Shown here one piece after another: positions 11,726-23,800 of a DNA stretch of 64,000 bases. A program made the translations under genes and the position numbers. The notes below the pieces were generated by a model. The model did no database searches, was not told the origin of the DNA, and saw only the letters and a list, made by a program, of their open reading frames with translations. This DNA is from Nymphaea colorata (taxonomy: Eukaryota; Streptophyta; Magnoliopsida; Nymphaeales; Nymphaeaceae), in NCBI RefSeq assembly GCF_008831285.2, contig NC_045146.1, positions 990,001-1,054,000 on the forward strand, in the 5' to 3' direction. Position 1 is the first letter of the stretch. Each line of letters opens with the position of its first letter.

Positions 11726-14700
11726 TCAATGCAAGAACAAGTGCGGATATCTCTTCCGCACGTCCTCCTCAAGTTCCCATGTGCTCTCCTTCAATCCATG
11801 GTACTGCCATTCCACCTTCACTAAAGGGATTCTCTTTGTGCGAAGTACTTGCTCTCTTCGATCCACAATTCTAATAGGTTTTTCTTCCATTGTCAGATCA
11901 TCTTGCACCTGAATACCTTGAAAATCAATCACATGTGTCGGATCTGGTACGTACTTTCGAAGCATGGAAACATGAAAAACGTCATGAACATGACTCCAGT
12001 CTGGTGGTAGTGCCAATCTATAGGCCACCTCGCCAATCTTCTCTAATATCTCAAAAGGTCCTACGAACCTCGGGCTCAACTTTTCCTTCACACCAAAACG
12101 AAAAACACCTCTAGTAGGGGAAATCTTCAAAAACACATGATCACCCACCTCAAAAGTCAATTCTCTACGACGAATGTCGGCATAGCTTTTCTGTCTACTC
12201 TGAGCAGTCAACAACTTTTTCCTTATCAATTGCACTTGGTCGGTATAGTGTTGCAAAACTAAAGGGTTTTCGATTTTTCCATCACCCAATTCGGTCCAAC
12301 AAGCTGGCGATCTGCACGGCCTTCCATACAAAGCCTCAAAAGGTGCCATCCCAATACTAGAGTGGTAACTGTTATTATATGCAAATTCTGCCAGTTTCAC
12401 ATGTTTGTCCCATTCTCCTTTCCACTCTAAGACACAAGCACGCAACATGTCCTCTAAGGTCTGAATGGTCCTCTCCGATTGCCCATCAGTTTGGGGGTGG
12501 AACGCTGTGCTTAGCTTAAGCTTGGTACCCAAAGCCTTCTGCAAATGCCCCAAAAATCTAGAGGTAAAACGTGGATCTCGATCCGAAATGATAGACCTTG
12601 GCACACCATGCAATCTCACTATCTCGCCAATATATAACTCTGCGAGACTTTCCAAAGACTGATTAATTCTAATAGACAGAAAATGAGCGGACTTCGTCAG
12701 TCGATCAACAATCACCCATATGGCATCATGCTGTCTTCGGGTGTGAGGCAATCCAACTACAAAATCCATTGTAATGTCTTCTCATTTCCACACCGGGATA
12801 TCGATTCTCTGCAACAAGCCTCCGGGCCGTTGATGCTCTGCTTTTACTTGTTGGCAAACCAAGCACTTTGCCACATATTCTGCAATTTCACGCTTCATTC
12901 CAGGCCACCAAAAATTTCTCTTCATATCCTGAAATATCTTTGTACTGCCAGGGTGTATAGAAAACTTAGATTTATGAGCTTCATCAAGCAACCGTCGCTT
13001 CACCCCTTCATCTCTAGGGACCCACAATCTATGTCGAAACCACAATGAACCCTCTTCATCTTGATGCCAGAAAGCATCTACCTTCTTACACTCTTCCACG
13101 TTCTTAGCAAAATCAGGATCTTCCTTTTGCTTCAATACAAGCTCTTCTATCAAAGGGTGTTGTATCACGGCACTCATCATTGCTTTGTTCTCGCCACAAA
13201 GGTAAGGTTGCCATGCTATCACATCTTGTAACAAATTCCAAGAACATGCTAACATACTATACATCGTTGCCTTAGCTTGCCTGCTCAAAGCATCAGCCAC
13301 CACATTCGCCTTGCCTGGATGATATGATATCGTGAAATCATAATCTTTTAGGTATTCAATCCATCTTCTTTGCCTCAAATTAAGATCACTTTGGGAGAAT
13401 ATATATTTCAAAGACTTGTGATCTGTAAACACTTCAAATGTTGCCCCATAGAGATAATGCCTCCAAATCTTTAGTGCAAACACAACTGCTCCCAACTCCA
13501 AATCGTGAGTGGGATAGTGTTGTTCGTGCGTCTTCAACTGCCTTGATGCATAAGCCACCACAAGGCCATTTTGCATCAGCACACAACCATAACCGATTCC
13601 TGATGCATCTGTGTACAGTACAAAACCCGAATGACCTGATGGAAGCGTCAGAATAGAAGCAGCAGTAAGCTTGTCCTTCAGAGTTTGAAAACTCCTCTCA
13701 CACTCTTCATTCCAAATAAACTTCACTCCTTTTCTCAATAGCTTAGTCATTGGTGTAGCTATTTTCGAAAAGTCTTGTATGAACCTGCGATAATATCCTG
13801 CCAATCCCAAAAAGCTTCTAACCTCGGTTACACTGCATGGCGTCCTCCAGTCCTGCACAGCTGACACCTTAGCCGGATCGACGGATACTCCATCCTTAGA
13901 GATTACATGACCCAGAAAGTTTACCTTCTCTAACCAAAATTCACATTTTGAATACTTGGCATACAACTTATGCTTGCGCAAAAGACCCAATACACTTCTC
14001 AAGTGATCTCTATGCTCTGTCACACTCTCTGAGTACACCAAAATATCATCCACAAAAACAATAACAAATCGGTCCAAGAACTCTTGGAAAACCCGATTCA
14101 TGAGGTCCATGAACGCTGCGGGAGCATTGGTCAACCCAAAAGGCATGACCTTGAATTCATAGTGTCCATATCTGGTTCGAAATGCAGTCTTAGCAACATC
14201 TTCCTCCCGTATCAAGAGTTGATGATAACCTGTCCTCAGATCGATCTTGAAGAAAACCTTTGCATCCTTAAGCTGATCAAACAAGTCTTCAATTCTAGGA
14301 AGCGGATACTTATTCTTGATGGTGATTTGATTCAACATGCGGTAGTCGATACACAAACGCATTGTCCCATCTTTCTTCTTCACAAACAACACTGGTGCTC
14401 CCCATGGTGACACACTAGGTCAGATGAAGCCCTTGTCTAAGAGCTCCTGCAATTGCTTCTTCAATTCTTCTAACTCTGCTGGTGCCATACGATAGGGTGC
14501 CTTAGAAATAGGAGCTGTCCCTGGTGACAACTCTATCTTGAACTCCACTTCTCGTGTTGGAGGCAAACTTGACAGTTCCTCCGGAAACACATCAGGGTAC
14601 TCACTCACAATTGCCACATCCGGTAACCTCACCGGTTCTGGCTCATTGGTCAACACATTGACCAAGAAGGCAACACTTCCATTTTCTATCAATCGTTTAG

Positions 14701-16336
14701 CTTTCAATGCAGACACCATTATCTTATCAGTTCGACTGGCCTTACGAGCATGGAACTCCACAGGTTGCATTTCATCAGTCAACAACTGTATCTGCTTCTT
14801 CCTGCAATCTATATTAGCATAATGTGCATATAACCAATCCATGCCCAAAATCACATCAAATTCGTTAAAACTCATGATCACCAACTGTGCAGGTAAGTGA
14901 TGTTGATGGATCTCCACGTCCACATCAGATAGATACCCACTACACGACTCTTGAGCATGCATAGGGCTAACAACTTTCAGAACATACGGCATCTTCCTAG
15001 CAGGCACTTCTAGTGAAGTAGCAAATCGACTAGATATAAATGAATGGGTCGCCCCAGCATCAAACAACACTCTAGCAATATGAGAACCAACAAGTAAAGT
15101 ACCTTCAACAAGGTCGTGTGCCTGAAGCTCCTCCACGGTAGTAGCATAGACACGTCCAGTCGTCTGTCGTGCGCTAGAAGGACCGGCCTCTGGCTTCTTC
15201 AACTCTCTTTCTTTCCTTAAGGGACAATCCTTGATAAAGTGTCCCATCCTTCCACAGTGTAAGCAAGCTCCGATCTCTCGATAGCACGGCTTTCCAGGGT
15301 GCACACGCGAACAAGTAGGGCACCTCTGAGAAGTCGGAGTAGCCACTGACCCTTGGGTGGCCTCACTACGGGTTGGTTGGTTCCGTCTGAAAGTTCGATC
15401 ATCCCGCCTCTCATAAGGCCTTGTCCTGCCTGCAAAGTGGTGGCGCTTCACCTGGGTTCGTCCACCTTGTGAATGCTGGCTTGCTTTCTTCTGGTGATCC
15501 TTCTGTGTCCTCGCCCAGTCTTCTTCTATATATCTTGCCATAGTGACTGCCTCGTCCAAGTCACGAGGTCTGCTCGTCAAAACTTTGGTTCGCAGTCCCT
15601 CCCGCAGACCACGCACAAACTTGCCTGCCCTGGCTCCGTCTGTAGTGTAGAAGTGTGGGCAATACGCCTCCAAGTGTCGATATCTTGTAATATATTCCTC
15701 CAAGCTCATTTGATTTTGCTGTAGATCAAGAAACTCTTGCATGTTCTTGTCTCTAGCATGCACTGGGTAGTAGGTGTTGAGGAAGGAATCTCTAAACTGC
15801 TTCCAAGAAATTGACGGTTGGCCTGCATACCGGATCTCAAGAGTTGATTTCCACCAATCCATGGCATCACCTTTCAGCAGGTAAGTGCCATAGTTCACTT
15901 TGTCTTCCTCAGGCATCTTCAGAAGCACAAAGATGCGTTCAACTTCCTCAATCCACTGTTTTGGCTTATCGTGACTGCACCCTCCTGAAAAGATAGGCGG
16001 CTGCATCGCCATGAACTGTTGAAACGACACCGCTGATGCCTTCTCCTTAAGTGGCGCAGTGGTGTCTCCGAAAGGAGATGCATTACTCCTCTGGTTACTG
16101 ACCATGGACTGCACAAGGGAGGTCAGTGTTTGCAACGTGGTCAGCAAAATAGACTGTTGATCCACAGGTGGAGTCTGCCTCAGTGGGGTTTGAGCACCCC
16201 CACCCAATTGGGCATACTGGTGCTCTGACGTACTGTCGTCGCGTGGGGTATGCGCATCAGAATGGGCCGGACTAGGCTCTCTCTGTGCCTCTATGGACGG
16301 CCCAGCTCGCTTCTTACCCTTACGATGATATTCCAT
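11726..16336 (-). pseudogene. gag-pol polyprotein of Ty3/gypsy chromovirus, broken by two in-frame TGA codons
   Basis: A single reading frame of about 1536 codons encodes, in order: Gag; a CCHC zinc knuckle (CLHCGRMGHFIKDC, about 15223-15264); aspartic protease (VLFDAGATHSFIS, about 15035-15075); reverse transcriptase with the [11 protein letters not shown] catalytic loop (about 14025-14060); RNase H ([11 protein letters not shown], about 13590-13625); the integrase HHCC zinc finger (HPG...[11 protein letters not shown]); the integrase DDE core (DFVVGLP, SDRDPRF and QSERTIQ); a GPF/Y-type module (FVGPFEIL); and a chromodomain-like tail (RIPLVKVEWQYHGLKESTWE) ending at 11726. I chose the ATG at 16336, which begins the basic Gag start MEYHRKGKKR; an upstream in-frame ATG at 16393 is less likely. 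Premature TGA codons lie at 14420-14422, just before the RT fingers, and 12782-12784, between the integrase zinc finger and core. There is no frameshift. A single translation would give only Gag-protease, so mobility would need proteins supplied by another copy. Confidence 0.95.
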
Positions 16337-16555
16337 CTGTACAAACAAGAACCTTAATCTCAAATTCAGTCTATGACTAATCTCACAAATCAAATCACAA
16401 CGTGCATTAGCACGAAGTTCAAAACATAAATCACATTACGTACTTATACGTGAAAAAGCATAACCACAAAAACAATCTAATCAAATGAATGCGTACCTGG
16501 GCAACACGGCTTCACAAATAGGCTTTAACTCACATCCATAGTGGGGTTTGCCATG

Positions 16556-16567
16556 GCTCTGATACCA
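16556..16567 (-). promoter_or_regulatory. Primer binding site for initiator tRNA-Met
   Basis: In element sense, TGGTATCAGAGC lies four bases inside the 5' LTR and continues CATGG. It is complementary to the 3' end of plant initiator tRNA-Met, the usual minus-strand primer of plant LTR elements. It fixes the element's orientation as minus. Confidence 0.93.
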
Positions 16568-16698
16568 AAACTGTCACACCCCGACCTTTTTGACACTCAA
16601 ACATTTTTTTTTTCTAACATCCAACATCGAGGTGTGACTACACAATAGTTCAAAAAGGAATGAGCCAAGCAATTCAAAACAATGGGGCAAGCTTTCCA

Positions 16699-16706
16699 TT
16701 ATATAG
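16699..16706 (-). promoter_or_regulatory. Candidate TATA box of the retroelement promoter
   Basis: In element sense the sequence reads ATGCTATATAATGG, a good TATA context about 130 bp before the inner end of the 5' LTR. It is the best TATA match close to where a U3/R border would be expected. An alternative, AATATATAGG, lies further upstream (about 17150). Confidence 0.5.
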
Positions 16707-19147
16707 CATTTCAATTCAATTGTACATTTGACAAAAATGCCCCAAAATCACAACATCGATGCCTCATCAAAACAAGGCATCAGTAAAACCAAAAACCCGA
16801 CGCGCCGGCACTACAAGAACAAAACAAAACCCAAAACCTCCCCAGTAGGACGTGAGTGTAGCCATCTGCTCAGCCTGCTGCCCCGGGTACACCAAAACCT
16901 GAAAAAAGGAAACAACTGAAGGCTTAGCCTTCGCAGTATGGCAACAAGCCAGGAAAAGTCCAAGCCCTCTTAGGTCGGGCTCAGTACACAAACAAACATC
17001 AGAACAATCTATCATTATGTCGTGTCAAGACACGACATGCAGACGCCACTCAATGGCTACAATAACATAATTTCAATCACATGCAAGGCATCATCAACAT
17101 GTCACTTGCATTCATAAGCACAACAGTCACATGCACAACAATCCTATATATTTCAATCACATACATTGCAGTTTCATTACTATCAGTGAATTTACAGTTC
17201 CTGTGGGTGCAAACACAGGCACGTGCACACCGCGGGCGGCCCACAGCCGAGAGACAACCCCTGTGGTGGCCCAGAACGGATCCATCTATCCGCTGCAGCG
17301 GTAGAGCACTCATCCATGGATGTGTGAATTCCAAGGAGAGATACTCAGCCTTCCCTAGGACACCCAGGTTGGGAAGGCGGGAGCCTACGCTCCAAGCACA
17401 TCACACAACAGTACCCTGGGGCCTTGCACCGCCTGCACTCCGAACAGGCGAGACCAGTGGCGAAAGTGGGACAACTCCCATATACATAGTCACATCCCAC
17501 TGGCCTCTCATCTCTTATTCTTTCATTCTTATACTTATACTTGCACAAACACATTTAAATGGCTAGCTCCTGAGGTTGGTTCACTTCACGAGTGAACCCA
17601 CACCTCCAATTGCCTCCACACGAGGGTTACACATAACCACAACAGTTTTGGCTAGCCGTCATAACAATATGGGTACAACTACCCACTGTGCAAACATTTG
17701 CATCATTGCTCGCGGCAATGAGTATTCAATAAACATAACATTCACATTCATCATCATAACAATCACATCTTTGAAAACTTAGCCAAACCACAGAGAGTAG
17801 TCTCAATCTGTGGTGGGCTCGTAGCTGTCATATGCAGTTATCATTCTAGAATGCTTTCTAATGCACAATTGGGGTCGAGGAGACACTCGACTCGATACCC
17901 CGCCTCATCTGTCCTAAACAGTTATCAATTCTAGCATGCACATACAATGCGTAACATTATCAAAACAATTACTATAAGCCTTTCAAAACAATTCATATCA
18001 TATATCAATTTATGTACATGCATACACATATTCATTCACGGAACACTCAATCAATTCATATCACAATTCCTAGGATCCCATAATCCTAGGAACACACATT
18101 CATTCACTTGCCCAGGCAGGGATTTGCCTGGAATGTCGCCATACCTATGGCGCGTTCACAAGAATCTTCAAAATGCCTCGAGCTTCGAATCCGGTAACTC
18201 AAGGTCGACGGGACGTACCCGGTGAACCTGCAGACACAAACACATGATAAGATTCCTACTACAAACCTCAACAATTCAAACAAAAACAAAACAAGGTCAT
18301 TGAGGCATGCGTCATCGCCTCAAGAGGGTGTCGACGGGTAGTGTCGACCCACAAGTTCTCCAATAGGGTCACTTCCCACTCCTAGCCGTGCCAATAGATG
18401 CCAAAACTCAAAGCCATCAATCCGTCTATCACTAACGCCTTTCTCAAAATTCCCTTTTTCTTAAATCAAGGCGTCTACCCCAAAGATACTTCCAACTTAT
18501 GTACGTTATCCCTATTTAACTCCAAGATGCACCCGTTCACAAAAACGCGTGCTACAGGCTCACTAAAACGGTCCTAAATCTTCCCCACAACCTCACAAAC
18601 TCTACCATGTCTCCCCTAATGCTTCGAAAATTAATCTATCATGCTTAAATGATCATCCAAAATATGAATCTTCGCTTCCCAACATAATCGCAAGCTTTTC
18701 CCCAAAAACGAAATCACTAACATGTGTTCCAAATAATCAATTCAAAGCTCTAGCATGCTCAACCAATAATTATGAGCGTTCCAAAGAGAAATATATCATA
18801 AAATAGGTTCAATTTCGCCTTGCTCACCCCGATTGAAGGTCTAAACTGCTGTAATCCTCCCGGCAGCCACCTCACGCGTCCAAGTGGTCCCCAAACGGCT
18901 AAAATCCTCCAATGCCGCCACTACCAAGGCCTTCTCTAATTGCTGTTACGAGGGGGAAGACAAATCCCCAAGCTGAAAACGGATCCAACAGTGATAGCAT
19001 AGTGAAAATCAGTGAGAGAAAGTGCTTGATTGGAGAAAAATAGAAAACGAGCAGAAAATGGGGAGAGGGTTCGGTCAAAAGGGGAAAAGAAGGCAGTGAG
19101 GGGAGAGGACGGGAGAGAAGAGAGAGACGGTGGAGAGTGAGACGAGT

Positions 19148-19257
19148 GACAGTGGGAGAGGGAGAGTCATTCGGTGGAGAGGGGAGACGAGAGACAGTGG
19201 GAGAGGGAGGGTTGTTCGGTGGAGAGGGGAGACGAGAGACAGTGGGAGAGGGAGAAG
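19148..19257. repeat. 45-bp tandem repeat inside the 5' LTR
   Basis: Same purine-rich 45-bp array as in the 3' LTR, with units starting at 19148, 19193 and 19238. Confidence 0.9.
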
Positions 19258-19525
19258 GGAAAGAAAATGGGAAGGAGAAGAAAAGAGAAGAGAGGAAGAG
19301 GCAGGGGACGACAGGGTTCACCTCAACGCCGCCGTCGCCGCCGCCGCCATCGCCGTCGCCTTCTTCCCTGAGCTCCGGTCGTGGGTAAGGAAGAGACGGT
19401 AAGAGGAAAGCGAAGGAGAAGAGAATGCGAGGGAGGAGGGACAGCGTCGGGCTCCTCTCGCGTGGGGCTAGGGTCCGGGTCTGGACCCTGACCCGACCCG
19501 TTCCGCCCAAACGCCGCGCGTTACA

Positions 19526-19530
19526 ATATC
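19526..19530. repeat. Target-site duplication, right copy (ATATC)
   Basis: ATATC directly follows the terminal CA of the right LTR and matches 8748-8752, which fixes both element ends. Confidence 0.9.
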
Positions 19531-22500
19531 ATTGGGGCATCCTTGAGGGTTGCAATTCTCATGTTCTAGGTGCGGTTTTCTCGTGTTGGAAACAATGACA
19601 CAAAAAAGGAATTTGTTGGTTCTTTTAGTTTTCTTCTTTCATTCAGGTGTCTATAAAGCCCTGTAAAGACTATAAATGAGAAAATGAATGATTTTCTAGC
19701 CTTGAATATGCTTTGCTTTCTAAATTTTTTTTATATATATTTAGTGTACATAACATAGTAGTATTAACACCTGGTGGGAATAGGTCACAATCTAAAGTTT
19801 ACGCCAGAAATGAAGGAAATATTGTTGTAGAATTAGACCAATCATTCAAATTGCTGTTCAAACCATTCATCTGGACTGGGAATGCATTATGCCTGTAATT
19901 CCCTTTTGGCATAATCTGCTAGAGCCCTATCTAACCCCATCTTGCCCCAAAAGGGGGGCAAAAAAAGAGCTATTCGAATGTTAGCGCCATTTCAACTTCA
20001 ATTTTACCCTTAAAAGAGGCCAGGTATCAACTCTGACACAGTACTCATCTAAGTACTAATCAATCAGAGACACTGCCCTAGCTGGGTGGTGCAGGCAAGG
20101 CCAAGGACACAAGGAGTAGGCTACTGAAGCCCAACCATTGCATGCATATTCTCTCCCCTTTACAACTCCATGATCGCAAGAATATACTGAGGACACTGTA
20201 TCACGTGGGCACAGCCAAAAGGACATGCTGTGCACTGTCGCTGCGCAATTTGAGTCCCATTCCAAGTAGTAGGCACCAACTGAGATGTCTCTTTTGCATA
20301 AGGGCTGTTAACAATATTGACCAGAAGCACTCTTCTTCATTTTCCTCTATCACCAAATTGGATGGTTCTTGCATTCAGACACGACAGAAACATCCATGCT
20401 GCCAGTGACAGGTCCCAAAGAAGTGAGTAGATGCAGCAAACCCTATGAAAGACCCTTATCATTTATGACATGATGGGTCCTCGAGGCTGCACAGTCTATG
20501 ATCAACGCGCATTTGCTCACACACCTATTCTAGTCTGCCATGTATTTCAAGAAAGCAACCCAATGTGTGTGCGTGTGCGTGTGTCCAAGCATGCATTATT
20601 GCGAAAATCACATACCAATGTACTAGCACAGTGTACATGCATTGTATACGTCTGTGGGCAAATTGACATGCATTATTGCAACATCATCAACCAGCTCTAG
20701 TTTGATCTTTCAACTGAAAATTTGTGATCTTATGGAGTTATGATTCATATCAACTATTACTATTTTCTATCTAAAAATTGTAGAAGTTACCATGATTTTT
20801 TTTTTCCAGTGGAGAAATTGGATGGATTTAAGAGGGGAAAAAGAAGAAATGGAGGTGCAGCCTTTCATACAAGGTAACCATGTTCCCTTCGGAAGGAAGA
20901 GCACCACTCGACTTACTGAAAAGTTTTTTGCAGCCTTTCATGGATCCAACTTGCATTAACCCCCTGCGCACAGCACAATTTTACTCGTCAATAATGGAGA
21001 TGGTAATTGGTAGAGATGGCACCTTGATCTGTCTTCCCTTTGATAGGTACTGAACTGGGCAGTGTTCTACCACTATCACAGGACTCATCAAATTTTTCGG
21101 GCTTCCAAATCGTAAACCTCTTCAAGGCTTCCTCTCGTCCACCAAGAAACCAGCTTCGGACTTCCTACAAAAAGCAGCAATCTAATTCCTTTTTTTTAGG
21201 ACCAAGTTTTGCGGTCATTATGATCGTCTAAGCAATAAAGTTTGCATCCACACACTCTTTGGGTACACAAGGCTATGACTCAAATTCTGAACCTACAAAA
21301 TTTTCTTTAACTGTAAACCAATTTAAAAAGACTTACATGGGAAACGGTACATGTCTCTGTGAAACAACTTCTTATTAATTCTAATAAAAACTAACAAGTG
21401 TCATTCAAATGGTTCTGCCATTTCTTGTGCTTTTTTTTAAATTTACTGGAGATCATGTACTGGTACTCTTCTTCTATAAGTTGTTATTCAAAAAAATGAT
21501 GACGTTTTTCTTAGATATTAGACATAAAGGCGTGACACAAGGAGCATTGTTTCATTCAATTATGTCATAGTTTTTCTTATTCAAGAAGGGCCGCATACGC
21601 CTTTGTTCAAATATAATTTTGAAATTTATTTAGATAATTTTGTGAATAGTACCCCCGTCATCCCCCCTTCCATTCTCCCTCTTTTCATTTTTTCTAGCAG
21701 TAGTTTTTTTTTTTTTATAATATTGATAGTCGATTCCCGCAAAATAAAAGAAAACATTCAAAAAATTAAAATTAATTATTCAGAGACAAAGGGAATAAAA
21801 CAGAAAGTTTTGTTTGACAAGGGGAAGAAGGTTTTGTTTAATAAAGGGAAGAATTTAAGAAACCCAATTTGGAACCAGTATATGATGAACCATGTAAAAT
21901 GTCCACCCCATCGGATGAGCGACTCTATAGTTGAATTGTCTGATTTGACTAACTTCTTACATCAATATATTTGATTTGGATTGGATAAAAACCCTTCAAT
22001 TAAATTTCAAAATAGGCATGCCCAAATAAATCTTAAAAAGTTGGCATTTATCATCATTAATTATCTTATGGGATGTGCATCAATAAAAGACATCGATGTG
22101 ACTCAAGATTATCGATATTTTTGCACCTTCATTTGTGTGTGCGTCTATTGTTAGACTGGCAGGGGCTGTAGGCATGTCTATGTAATATTTTTCATTGACA
22201 AATTTGTGTGTGTGTGCGTGTGTGTGTTGTGGCTGTTCAAATTACTTAACTTTGAACTGTTTTCTGGGGCTCCATGTCAAGCTGTAAATTTACAAAGTTG
22301 ATATATTATTATTTGTTTTATAATAGTTACCATTCTGTAATATCCGTAACTCTTATGTGTATCCTACTCCAATCATCCTTGACTAATTATATCTAGAAAC
22401 ATTCAATTTCATGCATCAGTACCATATTAACACCCATCAATTGTGTCATATTTAAAGCCATCTTTGTGTACATGTACATATATACAATTGTCACAACTGT

Positions 22501-23436
22501 TAGACTAGTACATTTGAGAACGTTTATACTTGATAAATTGCGTGCAGATCCACACACATCAACAACATGAAAAACCTTAAATATTGAATGTGAAAACTGC
22601 GAGCGATTTGCGACTCGTCCGTGTGGTTTTATCTTGGTTTTTACGCTCACGTCCTAAAATGTTGACTGTTGTGCTTGATTAACTTGTTCATATATGTGCA
22701 ATTCTTGCCTGATACTCTTACTGGACTCCACGCTAACTATTAAATTCACCAATAAGTTTGTCACGAGAAAGTAGCAATATAAGGTGCATTGATTTCATCA
22801 ATAACTGGTGATATCATACAATCTACAGAGTCAGACACTTCTCTCTGATTTTGGTAAGTTAATGGCAAAGTATTCTTTTAGGTGTTCTACACTTTCCTGA
22901 GTTACTGGCAATGCCTTTCAGAAGCCTGATGTCTACCGCCTAGGCATTGTTTTGCTTTCAAATATTTGGTTGGTCTTGTTCCAGTCCCAAAAAGACAGGC
23001 ATTTTAGAGACTTGATTATATTAATTAGTTTAAAGCCTTCAGTTGAAGCCAGTTTAGAGTTCACTGCAGCATTTTCATAAGTCAAAAGAACTGAGAAACT
23101 TCTTCCGAGTAAAAGAAAGGTTCTTATTTCCAAAGAAACATTAAATAAGATATCATAAGCACATAATAGTTATGTGTCTCCTATAAGTAATCAGCCCCGT
23201 CATAAGGCATTTGAACACAGGGCAACTTACTTATTTCTTCAATTTTACGTCCTCCTTCAGCTTATGCATGGGATGGGCACCACATGGGGTTATAACCCTT
23301 CCGCCGGCCACCTAAAGGCAATGGCTTCGAACCATTTTAGCCTAGCGGTCGCGGCCTGCCACACAGTTCCACACACCGCCTCAGGGCAAGAGTGTCTTCA
23401 AAATAACATGAAAACGGCATGAATATGGTATAATTA

Positions 23437-23800
23437 GGGATGTCAATGGATTGAATTCGAATTTAAATATACTCTTAACCATATCCACTTTTTCGGATAC
23501 AAATTCAAATACAAAAGAAGAATGGTTATATCCAAATCTGAACCCGAAATCATGTTTCACAATCCAAATCTAATTTTTTACATTCATATCTGAATCTGAA
23601 TTTTGAACCAAATCCAGTTTATTTTCAAAAGGTAAGAATATTGAATGACATTATTTAAAACTAAATCTTATCTGAACTGAATCCAAATCCAATCGGTTGC
23701 CATTTCTTATATTTGAATCAGATGCAATTACATAATATGATACCAATTTTTTTTTCATATCCGACCCAAATTTGATATATTGATATTTTTGCCATTCCCA
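23437..23800. repeat. Dispersed AT-rich repeat starting ggatgtcaatgg
   Basis: The stretch begins gggatgtcaatggattgaat and continues with degenerate aaatccaaat/gattcgaat-type words. Similar words and the same start occur at 40241-41112 and more loosely at 59040-59205. I read these as copies of a non-autonomous repeat family; no coding capacity is seen. Confidence 0.5.

Larger units (their letters stand above)
8753..19525 (-). mobile_element. Full-length Ty3/gypsy chromovirus LTR retrotransposon (Tekay/Del-like)
   Basis: This 10.77-kb element lies on the minus strand. It has long LTRs (8753-11676 and 16572-19525) bounded by TG/CA, a 5-bp ATATC target duplication, a tRNA-iMet primer site beside the right (5') LTR and a purine tract beside the left (3') LTR. 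Between them lies one gag-protease-RT-RNase H-integrase-chromodomain frame in Ty3/gypsy order. Long LTRs and the C-terminal chromodomain point to the Tekay/Del branch of chromoviruses; this clade call is inference from layout. By eye the LTRs differ by about a dozen substitutions and three indels (5, 3 and 38 bp), so the insertion is young. Two in-frame TGA codons break the polyprotein, so this copy is not autonomous although its ends are intact. Confidence 0.96.
16572..19525 (-). repeat. 5' LTR of the chromovirus (right end on + strand)
   Basis: 2954 bp, bounded by TG and CA, and equivalent to 8753-11676. It keeps 38 bp (about 17994-18031) that the other copy lacks. In element sense transcription would start in this copy. 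A TATATAATGG-type box (minus strand, about 16699-16706) lies roughly 130 bp before the LTR's end and would leave an R-U5 region of about 100 bp. The start site is inferred. Confidence 0.96.

Noticed and set aside
12300-12769. Integrase core as a separate gene
   Set aside because: It is in the same frame as the upstream RT and Gag parts and is separated only by a single TGA. It is part of one broken polyprotein.
20040-20460. Possible LINE-type zinc-knuckle remnant
   Set aside because: Apparent cysteine spacing is broken by stops in all frames and no reverse transcriptase is nearby.
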